From contig CAJTFW010000007.1 of the NCBI GenBank assembly GCA_910575445.1, positions 157,126 through 221,125 on the forward strand: a stretch of DNA of 64,000 nucleotides, given 5' to 3'. The stretch comes from Lachnospiraceae bacterium. GTDB lineage: Bacteria; Bacillota; Clostridia; Lachnospirales; Lachnospiraceae. Positions within the stretch are counted from its first letter, which is position 1; each line of letters starts with the position of its first letter. The position numbers were made by a program, and so were the translations under genes. Positions 16,691 through 26,706 of this stretch are shown here, one piece after another. The notes beneath the pieces are model-generated. The model saw only the letters and a program-made list of their open reading frames with translations, searched no databases and was not told where the DNA came from.

Positions 16691-16720
16691 ATAACCCAAA
16701 ACTTTCCTCCACTAATCCCC

Positions 16721-16757
16721 GGCACAGTCACAAGAAGTGACTGTGTCATTCTTTTTT
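16721..16757 (+). terminator. Terminator after the 48-residue membrane protein
   Basis: GGCACAGTCAC (16721-16731), loop AAGAA, GTGACTGTGTC (16737-16747), then ATTCTTTTTT. One G-T pair in an 11-bp stem. The minus strand lacks a T run, so it serves the plus strand only. Confidence 0.85.
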
Positions 16758-18111
16758 ATATTATACTTCGTCCTCTCCACTTTCCGCTTACATAATATCC
16801 AACGGTTGGCACCATCGCCACTGCCCATCCAATCACCACGCTCCACCAAAGCATCTCCACACCTATCCTCGGTGTCAGCCAGAACGCGCACCCCACTCTT
16901 ATGCCCAGACTTCCAAGCGTCAGCCCCACAAACCAGTTCATATCTCCTACTCCTTTAAACACCGACTTTATCACCATATACCCTGAAAACACGGGCAAAG
17001 ACCATCCTACCACCCGAAGATAAGAAGCCCCTACCTCTATCACTTCCCCTGCTCCCTCGCCTTCTACAAACCATCCAATCATCTCCTCTGGTATCCGCTC
17101 CATCAAAAGAACCATAAGAAGCGATAGTCCCCCGGTCATTAGAAGCGATACTTGTACTCCCTGTGAGATTCTTTCTGTCTTTTTTGCTCCTACATTTTGG
17201 CTTACATAATTTGACAGTGCATTTCCCCAGTTCATTGGCACTACCGAGACCAGATTCACTCCTTTATTGGCTGCTGCACATCCTGCCATTACCGCCGCTC
17301 CAAAACTATTGGTTACCATCTGCACACAGACATTTCCAAGAGATACCACTGACTGCTGCAAAGCTGCTGGCAGTGCAATCCGCATCATCCTTCCAAACTC
17401 TGTCTTATCAAAAATCTTTTGGTTTCGCTCCATCCCCATTCGTCGCATCTTTCCTTCAAGTACCACAAGCGATAACACCGTACAAAGTAGCTGCGAGAGC
17501 GTTGTTGCCAGTGCACCCCCGCTTACTCCTAGATTCCATCTTACAATAAAATACAAGTCTCCAACTACATTTAATACAAAAGCCACCATCAGAAAATACA
17601 GCGGCGTTTTAGAATCCCCCATCGCAATATACACCGCCTGCAATGCATTATATAAAAATATCGCCACACTCCCCCAAAAATATATCGTTAAATATTTCAC
17701 ACTTTCATCCATAATCCCATCTGGTGTCTTCACTATCTTAAGAATCTCTGTCGCAAACACCTGGGTAACTACTGTCACCAAAACGCCCACTACCACTGAG
17801 AAAAAGCAGATAGTTGTCATACAAAGCCGTATCTTCTCCTTTTTGCCAGCTCCAAAATACTGTGCAATGACAACAGAGGCTCCCAGTGCAAGACCGGAAG
17901 CCATCTGTACCATAACCGCAGTAATCGTACCCGCAGAGCCAACTGCTGCCAGTGCATCAGCTCCTAAGTAATTTCCCACAATTAAACTGTCTATCATATT
18001 GTAAAGCTGTTGAAACAGATTGGATAAAATCAGTGGCACCGCAAAGACTAACAACACCTTTGTCGGACTCCCCACTGTCATATCCAGCGTATCTCTACGG
18101 CTTCTTCTCAT
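16756..18111 (-). CDS. MATE-family multidrug/cation efflux protein (first of two)
   Basis: The 451-residue protein has about 12 membrane helices and the MATE N-terminal pattern MTVGSPTKVLLVFAVPLILSN...MIDSLIVGNYLGADALAAVGS. It belongs to the NorM/DinF superfamily and exports organic cations or drugs using a Na+ or H+ gradient. It starts 18 bases after the last antiporter subunit, so it may be co-transcribed with the Mrp operon and could use the gradient that operon controls. Substrate unknown. Confidence 0.9.
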   Translation of the reverse strand: MRRSRRDTLDMTVGSPTKVLLVFAVPLILSNLFQQLYNMIDSLIVGNYLGADALAAVGSAGTITAVMVQMASGLALGASVVIAQYFGAGKKEKIRLCMTTICFFSVVVGVLVTVVTQVFATEILKIVKTPDGIMDESVKYLTIYFWGSVAIFLYNALQAVYIAMGDSKTPLYFLMVAFVLNVVGDLYFIVRWNLGVSGGALATTLSQLLCTVLSLVVLEGKMRRMGMERNQKIFDKTEFGRMMRIALPAALQQSVVSLGNVCVQMVTNSFGAAVMAGCAAANKGVNLVSVVPMNWGNALSNYVSQNVGAKKTERISQGVQVSLLMTGGLSLLMVLLMERIPEEMIGWFVEGEGAGEVIEVGASYLRVVGWSLPVFSGYMVIKSVFKGVGDMNWFVGLTLGSLGIRVGCAFWLTPRIGVEMLWWSVVIGWAVAMVPTVGYYVSGKWRGRSII

Positions 18112-18129
18112 CTACAACATCCTCTTTTC

Positions 18130-20283
18130 TTACCACCACAAAAGATAGATAAGTGTCAGAGCAAACCCAATCGCCGCCATCCAAAGACCAAATGACAGAC
18201 TTGCACCAATCAGACGATTGGTTCTGTGTATCATCTCCTCCCACTCGGCAAATGTAACAACAAACGAATGTTCGATTGGTTTCTGACGAAATATCGTATG
18301 GTTCAATATCTTGATAATATTGTCCAAAAGCTTTCCAAGCGTACGGGACAGTCTTGTTCCAATCAGATAGACATGTCGCTCAGTCCGGCTTTTGTGTGTG
18401 GTTCTTCGAAACAAAAGCAGCACTGCATCTAACAGATGGTCACAAATACGGCTTAAAAATGCCATCACTTCCAACACACCTTTTAGAATTCCTCTGCAAA
18501 TATACATCTGGTCCACCATCTTGCAGACACCGGCCACCAGTGTAATCACTGCTTTTTGCAGCACCGGTCGATAGATTAAATCCTCCAAATCCATCCATCC
18601 TGGCCAGATATTTTGATATACCACTCTCTCTTTGGTATCTTTCCCCATCAGGAACTTTCTTATAAATCCAAAATATACCAAAGAGCCAATCAAAAGTGAG
18701 ATAAGCGCACCCTTTAGATTGGTAAAGCTAAAATAATGCACTGCATGAGCCGGCATCTCTCCATGGAGAAATCCCTGTGAAAAGTCCGCTATTCGATTCA
18801 TGGTCAGATATGGCAGAAGTCCCATCACTACTAAAATAATCACCGGTATCAAAAGCGCAAAGATACTTTCCATGCTCATATACTGTTTTTTCGCATCAAA
18901 TTTCTCTTGCTCGAACGGATGTTTTTCTATAAAGATTGCTACAAAAAGTTTTGTCATATAAGCAAGCGTCATCCCTCCGGTAATCAAAAATACCCACTCA
19001 ACTGCATGAATCCATCTGCTTGGCTCTCCATGCGCTGATAATTCTATCGCATATTCCACGATGCTCTCATGCAGTAGTGTCTTGCTGATATAACCACTAA
19101 AGCCTGGTATGCCGCCGATACTTAGTGCCCCTGCCAGGAAAATCCCTTTAAGCAGTGGTTTTCTGCGCCCAAAACCCTGAATCTCATTGAGATTTAGCGC
19201 ATGCAGATTCATATAGATAACCCCTGCCGCCATAAAGAGAATCAGCTTTATCATCGAATGATTGACCATATGGAGAATCGTTCCCCTCACTGCCAATGCA
19301 TTCTCTGTGCCCAGAAGCTCCATCATCCCGACACCTACCAGGATAAATCCAATCTGTGACATGGAGGAACAGGCAAGCGTCCTTTTTAGGTCTACCGAAA
19401 AGACCGCTAACAAAGCGCCGCCAAACATAGTTATTACTCCAAGATATAATATGCATTTTCCCCACAAAGGGTCATAGCGAAACATCTCTATACTGACTAC
19501 TAAGACGCCAAAGACACCTGTCTTTGTCAGGATACCAGACAGAAGTGCACTTGCCGGCGCTGGTGCCACTGGATGTGCCTTGGGAAGCCAGATATGCAGA
19601 GGAAACATACCTGCCTTGGCTCCAAAGCCAAAGAGCATACAGCCTCCCGCGATATAGATACGCAGTGACTGCTCCTCCCATACACTGCTCACGGCACCAT
19701 ACAGCTCGGACATCCGAAGTGTTCCCACCGCGTCGTAGAGCAAAAAGAGTCCCATTAACATCACCAGACCGCCGATAATCGCAATCGCCAAATAGATTTC
19801 TCCAGCCCGCATCGCTGCTGGCTTTTCATCGTGTATCACCCATACATAGGAAGTCAGCGACATCACCTCGAAGAAGATAAACGTCGTATAAAAATCACCA
19901 GATAAAAAGACTCCCATCGTCGCCCCAAGGGTCAGCAAACAAAAGAAATAGTAACGATTCCTGTTTCTGTAATGTGCAAAATACTCCCTTGAGAAGATTC
20001 CCGTCATCATCCACATAAAGGCAGCAATACAGCCATAGAGCACACGAAAGCCATCCAGCTTTAGATAGAGTCCCTGCATACAAAAGCCATCGAGCAAGAA
20101 GCCAAGCTCTCCCCTTTGCAGATAGGTAAGAACAGCTATCACCATCCATCCCATCTCCAAGATAACAGACAGCTGTAGCAAGCGGTCTCTAAGCCCTTTG
20201 TTCCATCTTCCCATCAGATAGCAAAGAAAAGCTGCCACAAACGGAAAACCTACTATGGTAAATAAAATCATATCTCCATTCAT
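18130..20283 (-). CDS. Proton-conducting antiporter-like subunit, ND5/HyfB type, 717 aa (fourth)
   Basis: Longest of four ND2/4/5-like subunits. The pump half (about residues 1-480) holds the helix-5 glutamate in FIFFEVMSLTSYVW and the helix-7 lysine in GAKAGMFPLHIWLPKAHPVAPAPASALLSGILTK. About 230 extra C-terminal residues contain further helices (a possible lateral helix) and a late helix at FGLWMAAIGFALTLIYLLWW, as in NuoL, MrpA or HyfB. Last antiporter gene of the operon. Likely moves H+ or Na+ across the membrane; exact coupling unknown. Confidence 0.85.
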   Translation of the reverse strand: MNGDMILFTIVGFPFVAAFLCYLMGRWNKGLRDRLLQLSVILEMGWMVIAVLTYLQRGELGFLLDGFCMQGLYLKLDGFRVLYGCIAAFMWMMTGIFSREYFAHYRNRNRYYFFCLLTLGATMGVFLSGDFYTTFIFFEVMSLTSYVWVIHDEKPAAMRAGEIYLAIAIIGGLVMLMGLFLLYDAVGTLRMSELYGAVSSVWEEQSLRIYIAGGCMLFGFGAKAGMFPLHIWLPKAHPVAPAPASALLSGILTKTGVFGVLVVSIEMFRYDPLWGKCILYLGVITMFGGALLAVFSVDLKRTLACSSMSQIGFILVGVGMMELLGTENALAVRGTILHMVNHSMIKLILFMAAGVIYMNLHALNLNEIQGFGRRKPLLKGIFLAGALSIGGIPGFSGYISKTLLHESIVEYAIELSAHGEPSRWIHAVEWVFLITGGMTLAYMTKLFVAIFIEKHPFEQEKFDAKKQYMSMESIFALLIPVIILVVMGLLPYLTMNRIADFSQGFLHGEMPAHAVHYFSFTNLKGALISLLIGSLVYFGFIRKFLMGKDTKERVVYQNIWPGWMDLEDLIYRPVLQKAVITLVAGVCKMVDQMYICRGILKGVLEVMAFLSRICDHLLDAVLLLFRRTTHKSRTERHVYLIGTRLSRTLGKLLDNIIKILNHTIFRQKPIEHSFVVTFAEWEEMIHRTNRLIGASLSFGLWMAAIGFALTLIYLLWW

Positions 20284-20298
20284 CGCCCTTCTCCTTCC

Positions 20299-21777
20299 CT
20301 AAAACGTTCCCTGTACTACGGCACGAAACACCTGCATCAAAGGTTCTGAACATACTCCAAACACCAGTACGGTAATTGCAAAAAGCCCAAGTGGCAATTT
20401 CATCTCCCAGTTTGGGTCTGTAATCTTTTCATTCAAATGAAGTTCCTTCCCTCTGTCTGGAAACCATGCACGAATCGCTACAGTCAGGATATAGACCGCA
20501 GTCATAAGTGCTGAATATAAAAGTACCAGTACTGCCATATAGGCATATGGATACTGCTCTCCAACTTCCATCGCTGCCGCTGCGATATTCCATTTGCTGA
20601 CAAAGCCTGCAAAGAGCGGAATTCCAATCAGCGACAGACCACAGAGCGTAAAGACCGTAAAGACAAATGGCATCTTCTTAGCCAGGCCATCTAGCTCATC
20701 CACATATTCTTTTTTGCTCTGGTGCAGTATTGCACCGGCACTAAAGAAAGAGCCTATCTTCATCACCGCATGGAAGACCAGATGGCTTATCCCTGCCAGA
20801 AGCCCCAGTGGACTCATCATCGTCAGCGCCAACACAATATAAGAAAGATTGCTAATCGTGGAAAATGCCAGTCTTCTCTTAAAATGTGTCTCTTTTACAG
20901 CCATCGTAGAACCATAGATAATACTTAACATCGCAATGCTCATCACTGCAAAATGCACCCAGGTTCCCCGGATAAAATCCGGCCCAAAACAGTAATATGT
21001 CAACCGCATAAGAGCGAAAGCACCTGATTTTACCACCGCTACCGCATGTAGAAGCGCCGTAACGGGTGTTGGAGCCACAGAAGCCTTGGGAAGCCACCCC
21101 TGAAACGGAAAGACCGCTGCCTTGACACCAAAGCCCCAGAACGACAACAGATAGACAAAGAGCATGGTCGATACATTGTTACCGATTTTCTCCATATTCA
21201 GAACACCACCTAAAATAAAATCTGTGGTATCTCCAAACACAATCACAAAAATCAGTGAGATAAATGCAAAGGCTGCTCCGCCAATCGAATAGTAGAGATA
21301 GGTCCTGCTTGCGCGAATCGCCTTTTTTGTCATCGGATGCATCACCAGATAGACAGATACCAGCGTCAAAAGCTCATAGAACAGATACATTGTCACTAAG
21401 TTCTCTGCCATTGCAATCCCCATGGTCACTCCATAGGTCATCGTATAAAAGGCAAAGAAGCTGGTGGTTCGCTCTTCATGGCGCATATACTCAAAGGCAT
21501 ACAGCGTAGAGAGTGGCCAAAGTATTGCAATCAGACAGGTAAATACACTTCCAAGTCCATCTAACCTTAACGCAAAGTCAAGATTACCTGTTAAATGAAA
21601 AAGTGTAAAGCCCGCTTCTGGTCTTCGATACACGCATAAAAGGGCAATTGCCGAAGTCAGCAATACCAGTATTTCCAGAAGAAGATTTCTTTTTTTGTCC
21701 GGCAGATGCAAGATGGGCATCAGTGCTCCTCCCACAATCGGAAGCACAACCGGCAGCACCAGATATACACTACTCAT
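20299..21777 (-). CDS. MrpD-like antiporter subunit, 492 aa (third)
   Basis: About 14 membrane helices. Helix-5 glutamate is in MYLFYELLTLVSVYL; GVKAAVFPFQGWLPKASVAPTPVTALLHAVAVVKSG holds the helix-7 and helix-8 lysine/histidine pattern. It is close to MrpD/NuoM/N proteins that translocate H+. It lies 12 bases after the previous subunit and 15 before the next. Confidence 0.88.
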   Translation of the reverse strand: MSSVYLVLPVVLPIVGGALMPILHLPDKKRNLLLEILVLLTSAIALLCVYRRPEAGFTLFHLTGNLDFALRLDGLGSVFTCLIAILWPLSTLYAFEYMRHEERTTSFFAFYTMTYGVTMGIAMAENLVTMYLFYELLTLVSVYLVMHPMTKKAIRASRTYLYYSIGGAAFAFISLIFVIVFGDTTDFILGGVLNMEKIGNNVSTMLFVYLLSFWGFGVKAAVFPFQGWLPKASVAPTPVTALLHAVAVVKSGAFALMRLTYYCFGPDFIRGTWVHFAVMSIAMLSIIYGSTMAVKETHFKRRLAFSTISNLSYIVLALTMMSPLGLLAGISHLVFHAVMKIGSFFSAGAILHQSKKEYVDELDGLAKKMPFVFTVFTLCGLSLIGIPLFAGFVSKWNIAAAAMEVGEQYPYAYMAVLVLLYSALMTAVYILTVAIRAWFPDRGKELHLNEKITDPNWEMKLPLGLFAITVLVFGVCSEPLMQVFRAVVQGTF

Positions 21778-21789
21778 AGCTCTCCCCCT

Positions 21790-23319
21790 CTATCGAATCA
21801 CGCCCGCAGCCGTCATCTGCAAAAAGCCTAAGAATCTCCCCGGAAACATACCAAATACCACTGCTGCCGCCGTAAAGAGAAGCATTGGTATCAGCATCAG
21901 AAGATTTGGCTCCTTTTTTCTAAGCTCCTGATAGTGATACCCTTCTCCTGGGAAAAAGGACTGTATAGAGATTGGCAGCAGATATCCGGCCGTCAGCATT
22001 GCACTGAGCAAAAGCACCACCGGCCCAAACCAGGCATATCCGCCAATTCCAGTCTGCAACGAACCTTCTGCCAGATACCATTTACTGATAAATCCACTTG
22101 TTGGTGGAATTCCCACTAATGTAATGGACACCAGTGTAAAACACCACATGGTAATTGGCATCTCTTTTCCAATGCCTGTTAATTCTTTCACAGTCTTTTT
22201 GCCCGTCTTATAGATAATCACACCGGCTACCAGGAACAGACAGTCCTTGACAACACTATGAAAGACAAAATGTGACAATGCTCCGACCATTCCATCCTGG
22301 TTAAGTACCGACAGGCCAAATAAAATATAGGAAACCTGACTAACCGTAGAATAAGCCAGTCGTTTCTTTAGCACCTGTTCTTTGTATGCCATCATCGAAC
22401 CCATAAAGACGGTAATCAGTGCCAATGTCATCCAGGTATACTGTACCCAGCTTCCCCGCAGCACATCTGCACCGACGGTATAGAAGACCACCCGGATAAT
22501 TGCCAGAACACCCGATTTGGTGATAATACCAGAGAGCACGGCACTTGCTGGTGCTGGTGCCACCGGATGCGCGGTCGGAAGCCATCCATGCAGTGGAAAC
22601 ATACCTGCTTTGGTACCAAAGCCCACAATCATCAGCATCAACACAAGCAACGTCATTTTGCCGCTTCCTGAGTAGGCATCCAGCACCATCAGATATCCGC
22701 CCTCGCAAAAAGGCAGTCCTGCTCCATGCGCATACAGATAGAAAATTCCAAACAGCGCCAAAAAAGCTCCAGCCACCGAATAAAACAGATATTTCAGACC
22801 AGCCATCACCGCATCATGTGTCAGCGTATGCAGCACAAGCGGCAGAGAGCTAAGTGTCATCAATTCAAAAAACAAGTACAGCGTTATCAGATTGCCTGCA
22901 TGGTCTAATCCAATCAATACTCCCATCACAATCAGATAGAAGCCAAAATACCGGTCTTCTTTCTCTTCATGCTTCATATACTCAAAAGCAAAGACGCCGC
23001 CAAGCGTCCAGGCTGTCACAGTCATCCCGGCAAAAAGTCTTGTCATATTATCCATTCGCACCAGAATATCCAGCTTATCCGTCAGATGCCAAAGCACAAG
23101 CTGATAGTCCTCAAAGCACATCAGGCGAACCGTCAGTCCCGCAGTCAGTGCCATCACCAGAAAAATCAAGATACATTTAAGCGTGCGGTTTTTTAGCTTA
23201 CCCTGAAAGAAGAGCAGGAAAAGCCCTGATAACATCGGAAGCAGCATCGCTGCCAAAAACAAATACATAGCTGTCATTTTTCTCTCCCCCTTTCTTCTAG
23301 GCAAACATTGCAATGCCAA
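21790..23319 (-). CDS. MrpD-like antiporter subunit, 509 aa (second)
   Basis: An ND2/4/5-like protein with about 14 helices and the conserved glutamate (LYLFFELMTLSSLPL) and lysine (GTKAGMFPLHGWLPTAHPVAPAPASAVLSGIITKSG) sites. The annotated ATG overlaps the upstream gene by 23 bases; an internal start at MTAMYLFLAAML (about residue 15, 23277, after a GGGGGAGAG site) would remove the overlap and is more likely. All motor residues are intact. Confidence 0.86.
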   Translation of the reverse strand: MALQCLPRRKGERKMTAMYLFLAAMLLPMLSGLFLLFFQGKLKNRTLKCILIFLVMALTAGLTVRLMCFEDYQLVLWHLTDKLDILVRMDNMTRLFAGMTVTAWTLGGVFAFEYMKHEEKEDRYFGFYLIVMGVLIGLDHAGNLITLYLFFELMTLSSLPLVLHTLTHDAVMAGLKYLFYSVAGAFLALFGIFYLYAHGAGLPFCEGGYLMVLDAYSGSGKMTLLVLMLMIVGFGTKAGMFPLHGWLPTAHPVAPAPASAVLSGIITKSGVLAIIRVVFYTVGADVLRGSWVQYTWMTLALITVFMGSMMAYKEQVLKKRLAYSTVSQVSYILFGLSVLNQDGMVGALSHFVFHSVVKDCLFLVAGVIIYKTGKKTVKELTGIGKEMPITMWCFTLVSITLVGIPPTSGFISKWYLAEGSLQTGIGGYAWFGPVVLLLSAMLTAGYLLPISIQSFFPGEGYHYQELRKKEPNLLMLIPMLLFTAAAVVFGMFPGRFLGFLQMTAAGVIR

Positions 23320-24808
23320 CTTGAATCAAGTCCGTAATCGGCTGCGACAAAAGTCCTAGGATAAAGTTCATACAGATAAGTGAAAATACCGCCAATGCAG
23401 CTCCTTTTGATACCCGGACATGAACATTTTTAAATTCCTCTGGCACATGCACCGGCGTATAGATGCGCACAACCGTATGCAGAAAATAAATCGCATTTAA
23501 TATGGTACTGACTGCTAATACAATCAATGTAATCAATACCTTTTCACGAGCTGCTCCAAGTGCTGCTGTGGCGAACAACAGTTTGGAGATAAAGCCCGAT
23601 AACATGGGAATACCAACCATTGAGAGGCTTCCCACCAAAAATGCCACTCCTGCTAAAGGATTTCGAAAAGCGGAGCCCTGAAGTGCATAGAAGACTCTTT
23701 TTCGCCCGGAGACATTATTCAGTCCCTTTGCTGCAAGGAAAAGCAAAGATTTTGTAATTGCATGTGTTAAAATATGAAAAATCGCTGCTACCATCCCTGC
23801 TTCTGTCTCAAGTCCGATTCCCATATAGACATACCCTATCTGCGCAACGGAAGAAAAGGCAATCATCCGGTAGATATCCTTTGCCATAATCGCCCCGACA
23901 GAGCCCATCACCATCCCTGCCAGACCAAAGACGAACAAAACATCGACAATCTTACTGTTGACAATATTATCAAATCCAATTACCCGGTAGAAAATCTTAA
24001 TCAGTAAGATAATATAGCTTTTGGAAACCAGACTTGAGAGAATCGAGCTGCTAGACACCGTCGAATATCCATATGCATCCGGCATCCAGGAGTGAAACGG
24101 ATATAATCCACTCTTAATCGCAAGTCCCACGGTGATAAAACTGATAATAACCAGAAGCGGAACCGAATACTTTCCCTCCTGTACCAGTTGGTTCATGACC
24201 AAATGTGCATTTTCCATCAAAAGATGCCCTGTAATATCATAGAGCATCGCAAGTCCAATCAGAAAAAGACCAGAGCCAATCAGACTCATCACCATATATC
24301 GCGTAGCTGCAACCAAGGAACGCCCAATCTTTCGTATCATAATCATTCCGCAAGCGGCAATCGTATTAATCTCTACAAACACATAGCCTGTAAAAAGGTC
24401 ATTGGTATAGATAATCGCCAACAGAGAGCTTAATAAAAGGTCCACCAGGATAAAATACAGATTGATTTTCTCCTCGGGAATATCTTTAAAGACATGATCC
24501 ATTCCGCCCAGAAGAGAGAACAGCATTACTAATGAGAATACGGTCGCCAACATCGTCTCTAACACACCAGCCCGAATCTCATTGCCCCAGGGAGCTGGAT
24601 ATTTTCCCATCGTATAGACAAAACTTGTCCCTGTTGATGCCACATAGAGAAATGTTGCCGCAGACATACAAGTAACAAGTATTACTACGAGAAGTGTTAT
24701 ACGCTTTGCATGGTTTCCTTTTATTGGCGTAGATAAAATCCCGGCCACCATACACAGCACAATGGAAAAGCACGGAAAATTTTCCACAAAATTTCTGGCA
24801 AGATTCAT
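23297..24808 (-). CDS. MrpD-like antiporter subunit, 503 aa (first)
   Basis: ND2/4/5-like membrane protein overlapping mrpC by four bases. The helix-5 glutamate is present (YVFVEINTIAACG), and the helix-7/8 region reads AIKSGLYPFHSWMPDAYGYSTVSSSSILSSLVSKSY, more diverged than the other three (GYSTVSSSS instead of APAPASA). It may be closer to MbhH/NuoN-type subunits than to MrpD. Confidence 0.86.
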   Translation of the reverse strand: MNLARNFVENFPCFSIVLCMVAGILSTPIKGNHAKRITLLVVILVTCMSAATFLYVASTGTSFVYTMGKYPAPWGNEIRAGVLETMLATVFSLVMLFSLLGGMDHVFKDIPEEKINLYFILVDLLLSSLLAIIYTNDLFTGYVFVEINTIAACGMIMIRKIGRSLVAATRYMVMSLIGSGLFLIGLAMLYDITGHLLMENAHLVMNQLVQEGKYSVPLLVIISFITVGLAIKSGLYPFHSWMPDAYGYSTVSSSSILSSLVSKSYIILLIKIFYRVIGFDNIVNSKIVDVLFVFGLAGMVMGSVGAIMAKDIYRMIAFSSVAQIGYVYMGIGLETEAGMVAAIFHILTHAITKSLLFLAAKGLNNVSGRKRVFYALQGSAFRNPLAGVAFLVGSLSMVGIPMLSGFISKLLFATAALGAAREKVLITLIVLAVSTILNAIYFLHTVVRIYTPVHVPEEFKNVHVRVSKGAALAVFSLICMNFILGLLSQPITDLIQVGIAMFA

Positions 24809-25221
24809 GTCAGCTCCTCCTTCTGCATCCGAATCAGAATCTCATCTAAGTCCAGAGAGTGATATTTCCGATACAGACGAATCGTCAAAGACAGCATCAG
24901 CGCCGTAACACTGACAGATACCACAATTCCTGTCAGCACCAGGCCGCTAGGAATCGGATTGATATAGGCATCCACATCCGTCACCCCATTTTCTACAATG
25001 GGGGCCAGACGGTTGTCCACATAACCCATCGCGGCCAGAAAGAGATAGACCGCTGTATCCATAATATTTAGTCCAATAATCTTTTTAATCATATTTTTAT
25101 GAAGCAAAAGCGTCGTAAAACCGATTCCAAAGAGAATCACCGCTGCCACTTCATCTATATTTGCCCAGAGATTCGGTCCCATCTTACATACCTCCTCTTC
25201 GAAACAGCGCAAAAAATGCAT
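24805..25221 (-). CDS. mrpC: MrpC/NuoK-like subunit
   Basis: The 138-residue three-helix protein matches MnhC/NuoK: FGIGFTTLLLHKNMIKKIIGLNIMDTAVYLFLAAMG and DPIPSGLVLTGIVVSVSVTALMLSL-like helices. It has an extra N-terminal stretch; a start at MGPNLWANIDEV (13th residue) is likely, since the first 12 residues overlap the upstream gene. Part of the membrane hub between small and large subunits. Confidence 0.87.
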   Translation of the reverse strand: MHFLRCFEEEVCKMGPNLWANIDEVAAVILFGIGFTTLLLHKNMIKKIIGLNIMDTAVYLFLAAMGYVDNRLAPIVENGVTDVDAYINPIPSGLVLTGIVVSVSVTALMLSLTIRLYRKYHSLDLDEILIRMQKEELT

Positions 25222-26140
25222 ACATCGTGCAGGCCACTTCGAGTCCTACAAAGATATTGATAGGCAGAATCATCCCGCTGCTTAAGATATCGCCTGGTGT
25301 CCCAAGCGGAATATGATTCTCTATCAGATTGGCCCCGGTATAAAAATAATAAATCATTGTAACACTGTATAGAGACAATGCCCCCACCTTTACCATATCA
25401 TATGTCTTCTCATTAAAGAAGCGCTGCGTCTTATGAAAACCAAAGGTTGTTACATATAAAATAAGCCCTGCTCCAACCGTTGCTCCGCCTGAAAAGCCTC
25501 CGCCTGGCGAGAGATGTCCATTTAAAATAATATAAAAGCCATACAAAAAGATAACGGGCACCAATATCAGTGTAATCTTCTGTAAGATTGCGTCTGGCTT
25601 TGGCTCATATTTCCAGTCGGTTTCCTTGGCATTCTCAATCTCTTCTTCACTTTTTCGAAGCAATATAATAACACAGGTAGCCGCTATAAATAATACACAG
25701 GTCTCGCCAAACGTATCAAAACCACGATAGCTTAGTATCATATTGGTCACCATATTGACCGCACCTGATTCTTCCATACCTTTCTCAACATAACGTGCAG
25801 AGACTTCATTATTGTTGGGACCGTTTGGGTCTCCAAGCACTGGAAGATAGGACACTGCCATCAAAAGCACTGCAATAAGCAGAAGGCAAAGTGCCACAGA
25901 GCTTAGATTATAGAGTACACGAAATGCCCGTATCTCCTGATTTTTCTCCGTATCTTCTAGATACTTCAGCACCTTCTTCTTATCAAGTCTCTCTGGATTA
26001 TAGACCGAATCCCCCACATAATCTGCCTCTCTTAGAGGCTCCATCTCCATCTTTCCCGCAAAAGGGTCGCTCTCACCATTTACCCATTTTGTCAGACGGT
26101 TCCACAAGCTGTCTTCATAGTTATCTCTTATCCTGCTCAT
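25184..26140 (-). CDS. mrpB: MrpB-like subunit with long N-terminal extension (MbhE-MnhB fusion-like)
   Basis: The 318-residue protein has a charged N-terminus, a helix (ALCLLLIAVLLMAVSYLPVLG), then an MbhE-like segment (RGFDTFGETCVLFIAATCVIILL) and the MnhB domain (ILNGHLSPGGGFSGGATVGAGLIL). Normal MrpB is about 140 residues, so this unites the MrpA C-terminal piece and MrpB as in Mbh-type complexes. It overlaps its neighbours by 20 bases upstream and 38 downstream. Confidence 0.87.
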   Translation of the reverse strand: MSRIRDNYEDSLWNRLTKWVNGESDPFAGKMEMEPLREADYVGDSVYNPERLDKKKVLKYLEDTEKNQEIRAFRVLYNLSSVALCLLLIAVLLMAVSYLPVLGDPNGPNNNEVSARYVEKGMEESGAVNMVTNMILSYRGFDTFGETCVLFIAATCVIILLRKSEEEIENAKETDWKYEPKPDAILQKITLILVPVIFLYGFYIILNGHLSPGGGFSGGATVGAGLILYVTTFGFHKTQRFFNEKTYDMVKVGALSLYSVTMIYYFYTGANLIENHIPLGTPGDILSSGMILPINIFVGLEVACTMYAFFALFRRGGM

Positions 26141-26402
26141 GTTGACCTCCTTCTTGAAGTGCCTTTAATTTCCGAAGCGTTACAAAAAACAAGATACTGC
26201 TAACCCCTGCCCCGACTGCTGCCTCGGTAATCGCCAAATCCGGCGACTCTAAAAGGAACCAGATAATGGACATAATCAAGCTATAAGACATAAATACAAT
26301 AACTGAGAGCAGCGGATTCTTTATCAGACTTGCAGAAATCGCACAGAGAATTAAAAATACCAATAATACAATCTTAAAAGCCTCCATCTTCTGGCACCTC
26401 AC
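26121..26402 (-). CDS. MbhD-like subunit (DUF4040, equals part of MrpA C-terminus)
   Basis: The 93-residue protein has three helices and the diagnostic ESPDLAITEAAVGAGVSSILFF motif. In canonical Mrp this is fused to MrpA; here it is a separate gene, as in archaeal Mbh-type operons. It overlaps mrpG by 29 bases; a start at MEAFKIVLLVFL (residue 6) would shorten the overlap. Confidence 0.87.
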   Translation of the reverse strand: MRCQKMEAFKIVLLVFLILCAISASLIKNPLLSVIVFMSYSLIMSIIWFLLESPDLAITEAAVGAGVSSILFFVTLRKLKALQEGGQHEQDKR

Positions 26403-26706
26403 ATTCTTCTTTTAGATTTTCATTAATCAGCACTTCAAGCTTACAAATCATATGGGAAGATACCGGGCCTGCCAGCCAGAAAAAGACAATAATCAACGCA
26501 AGCTTTAATGTACTAAGGTGAAAACCACTTAAAATCATCAGCCCAAAGATAATAAAAAGGATTCCCAGAGAATCTCCCATCGCCGCAGAATGCATCCGAT
26601 TCAGCACATAGTGAAAGCGAAAGACGCCAAATACCGCCACACACAGCGTCAAAAGCCCAATCACAATAAAAGCGCCGCCAATTACCAACTGTACCCATGC
26701 CATCAT
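26374..26706 (-). CDS. mrpG: MrpG-like subunit
   Basis: The 110-residue three-helix protein has the MnhG pattern AVFGVFRFHYVLNRMHSAAMGDSLGILF. Its start overlaps the mrpF stop by four bases. Confidence 0.9.
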   Translation of the reverse strand: MMAWVQLVIGGAFIVIGLLTLCVAVFGVFRFHYVLNRMHSAAMGDSLGILFIIFGLMILSGFHLSTLKLALIIVFFWLAGPVSSHMICKLEVLINENLKEECEVPEDGGF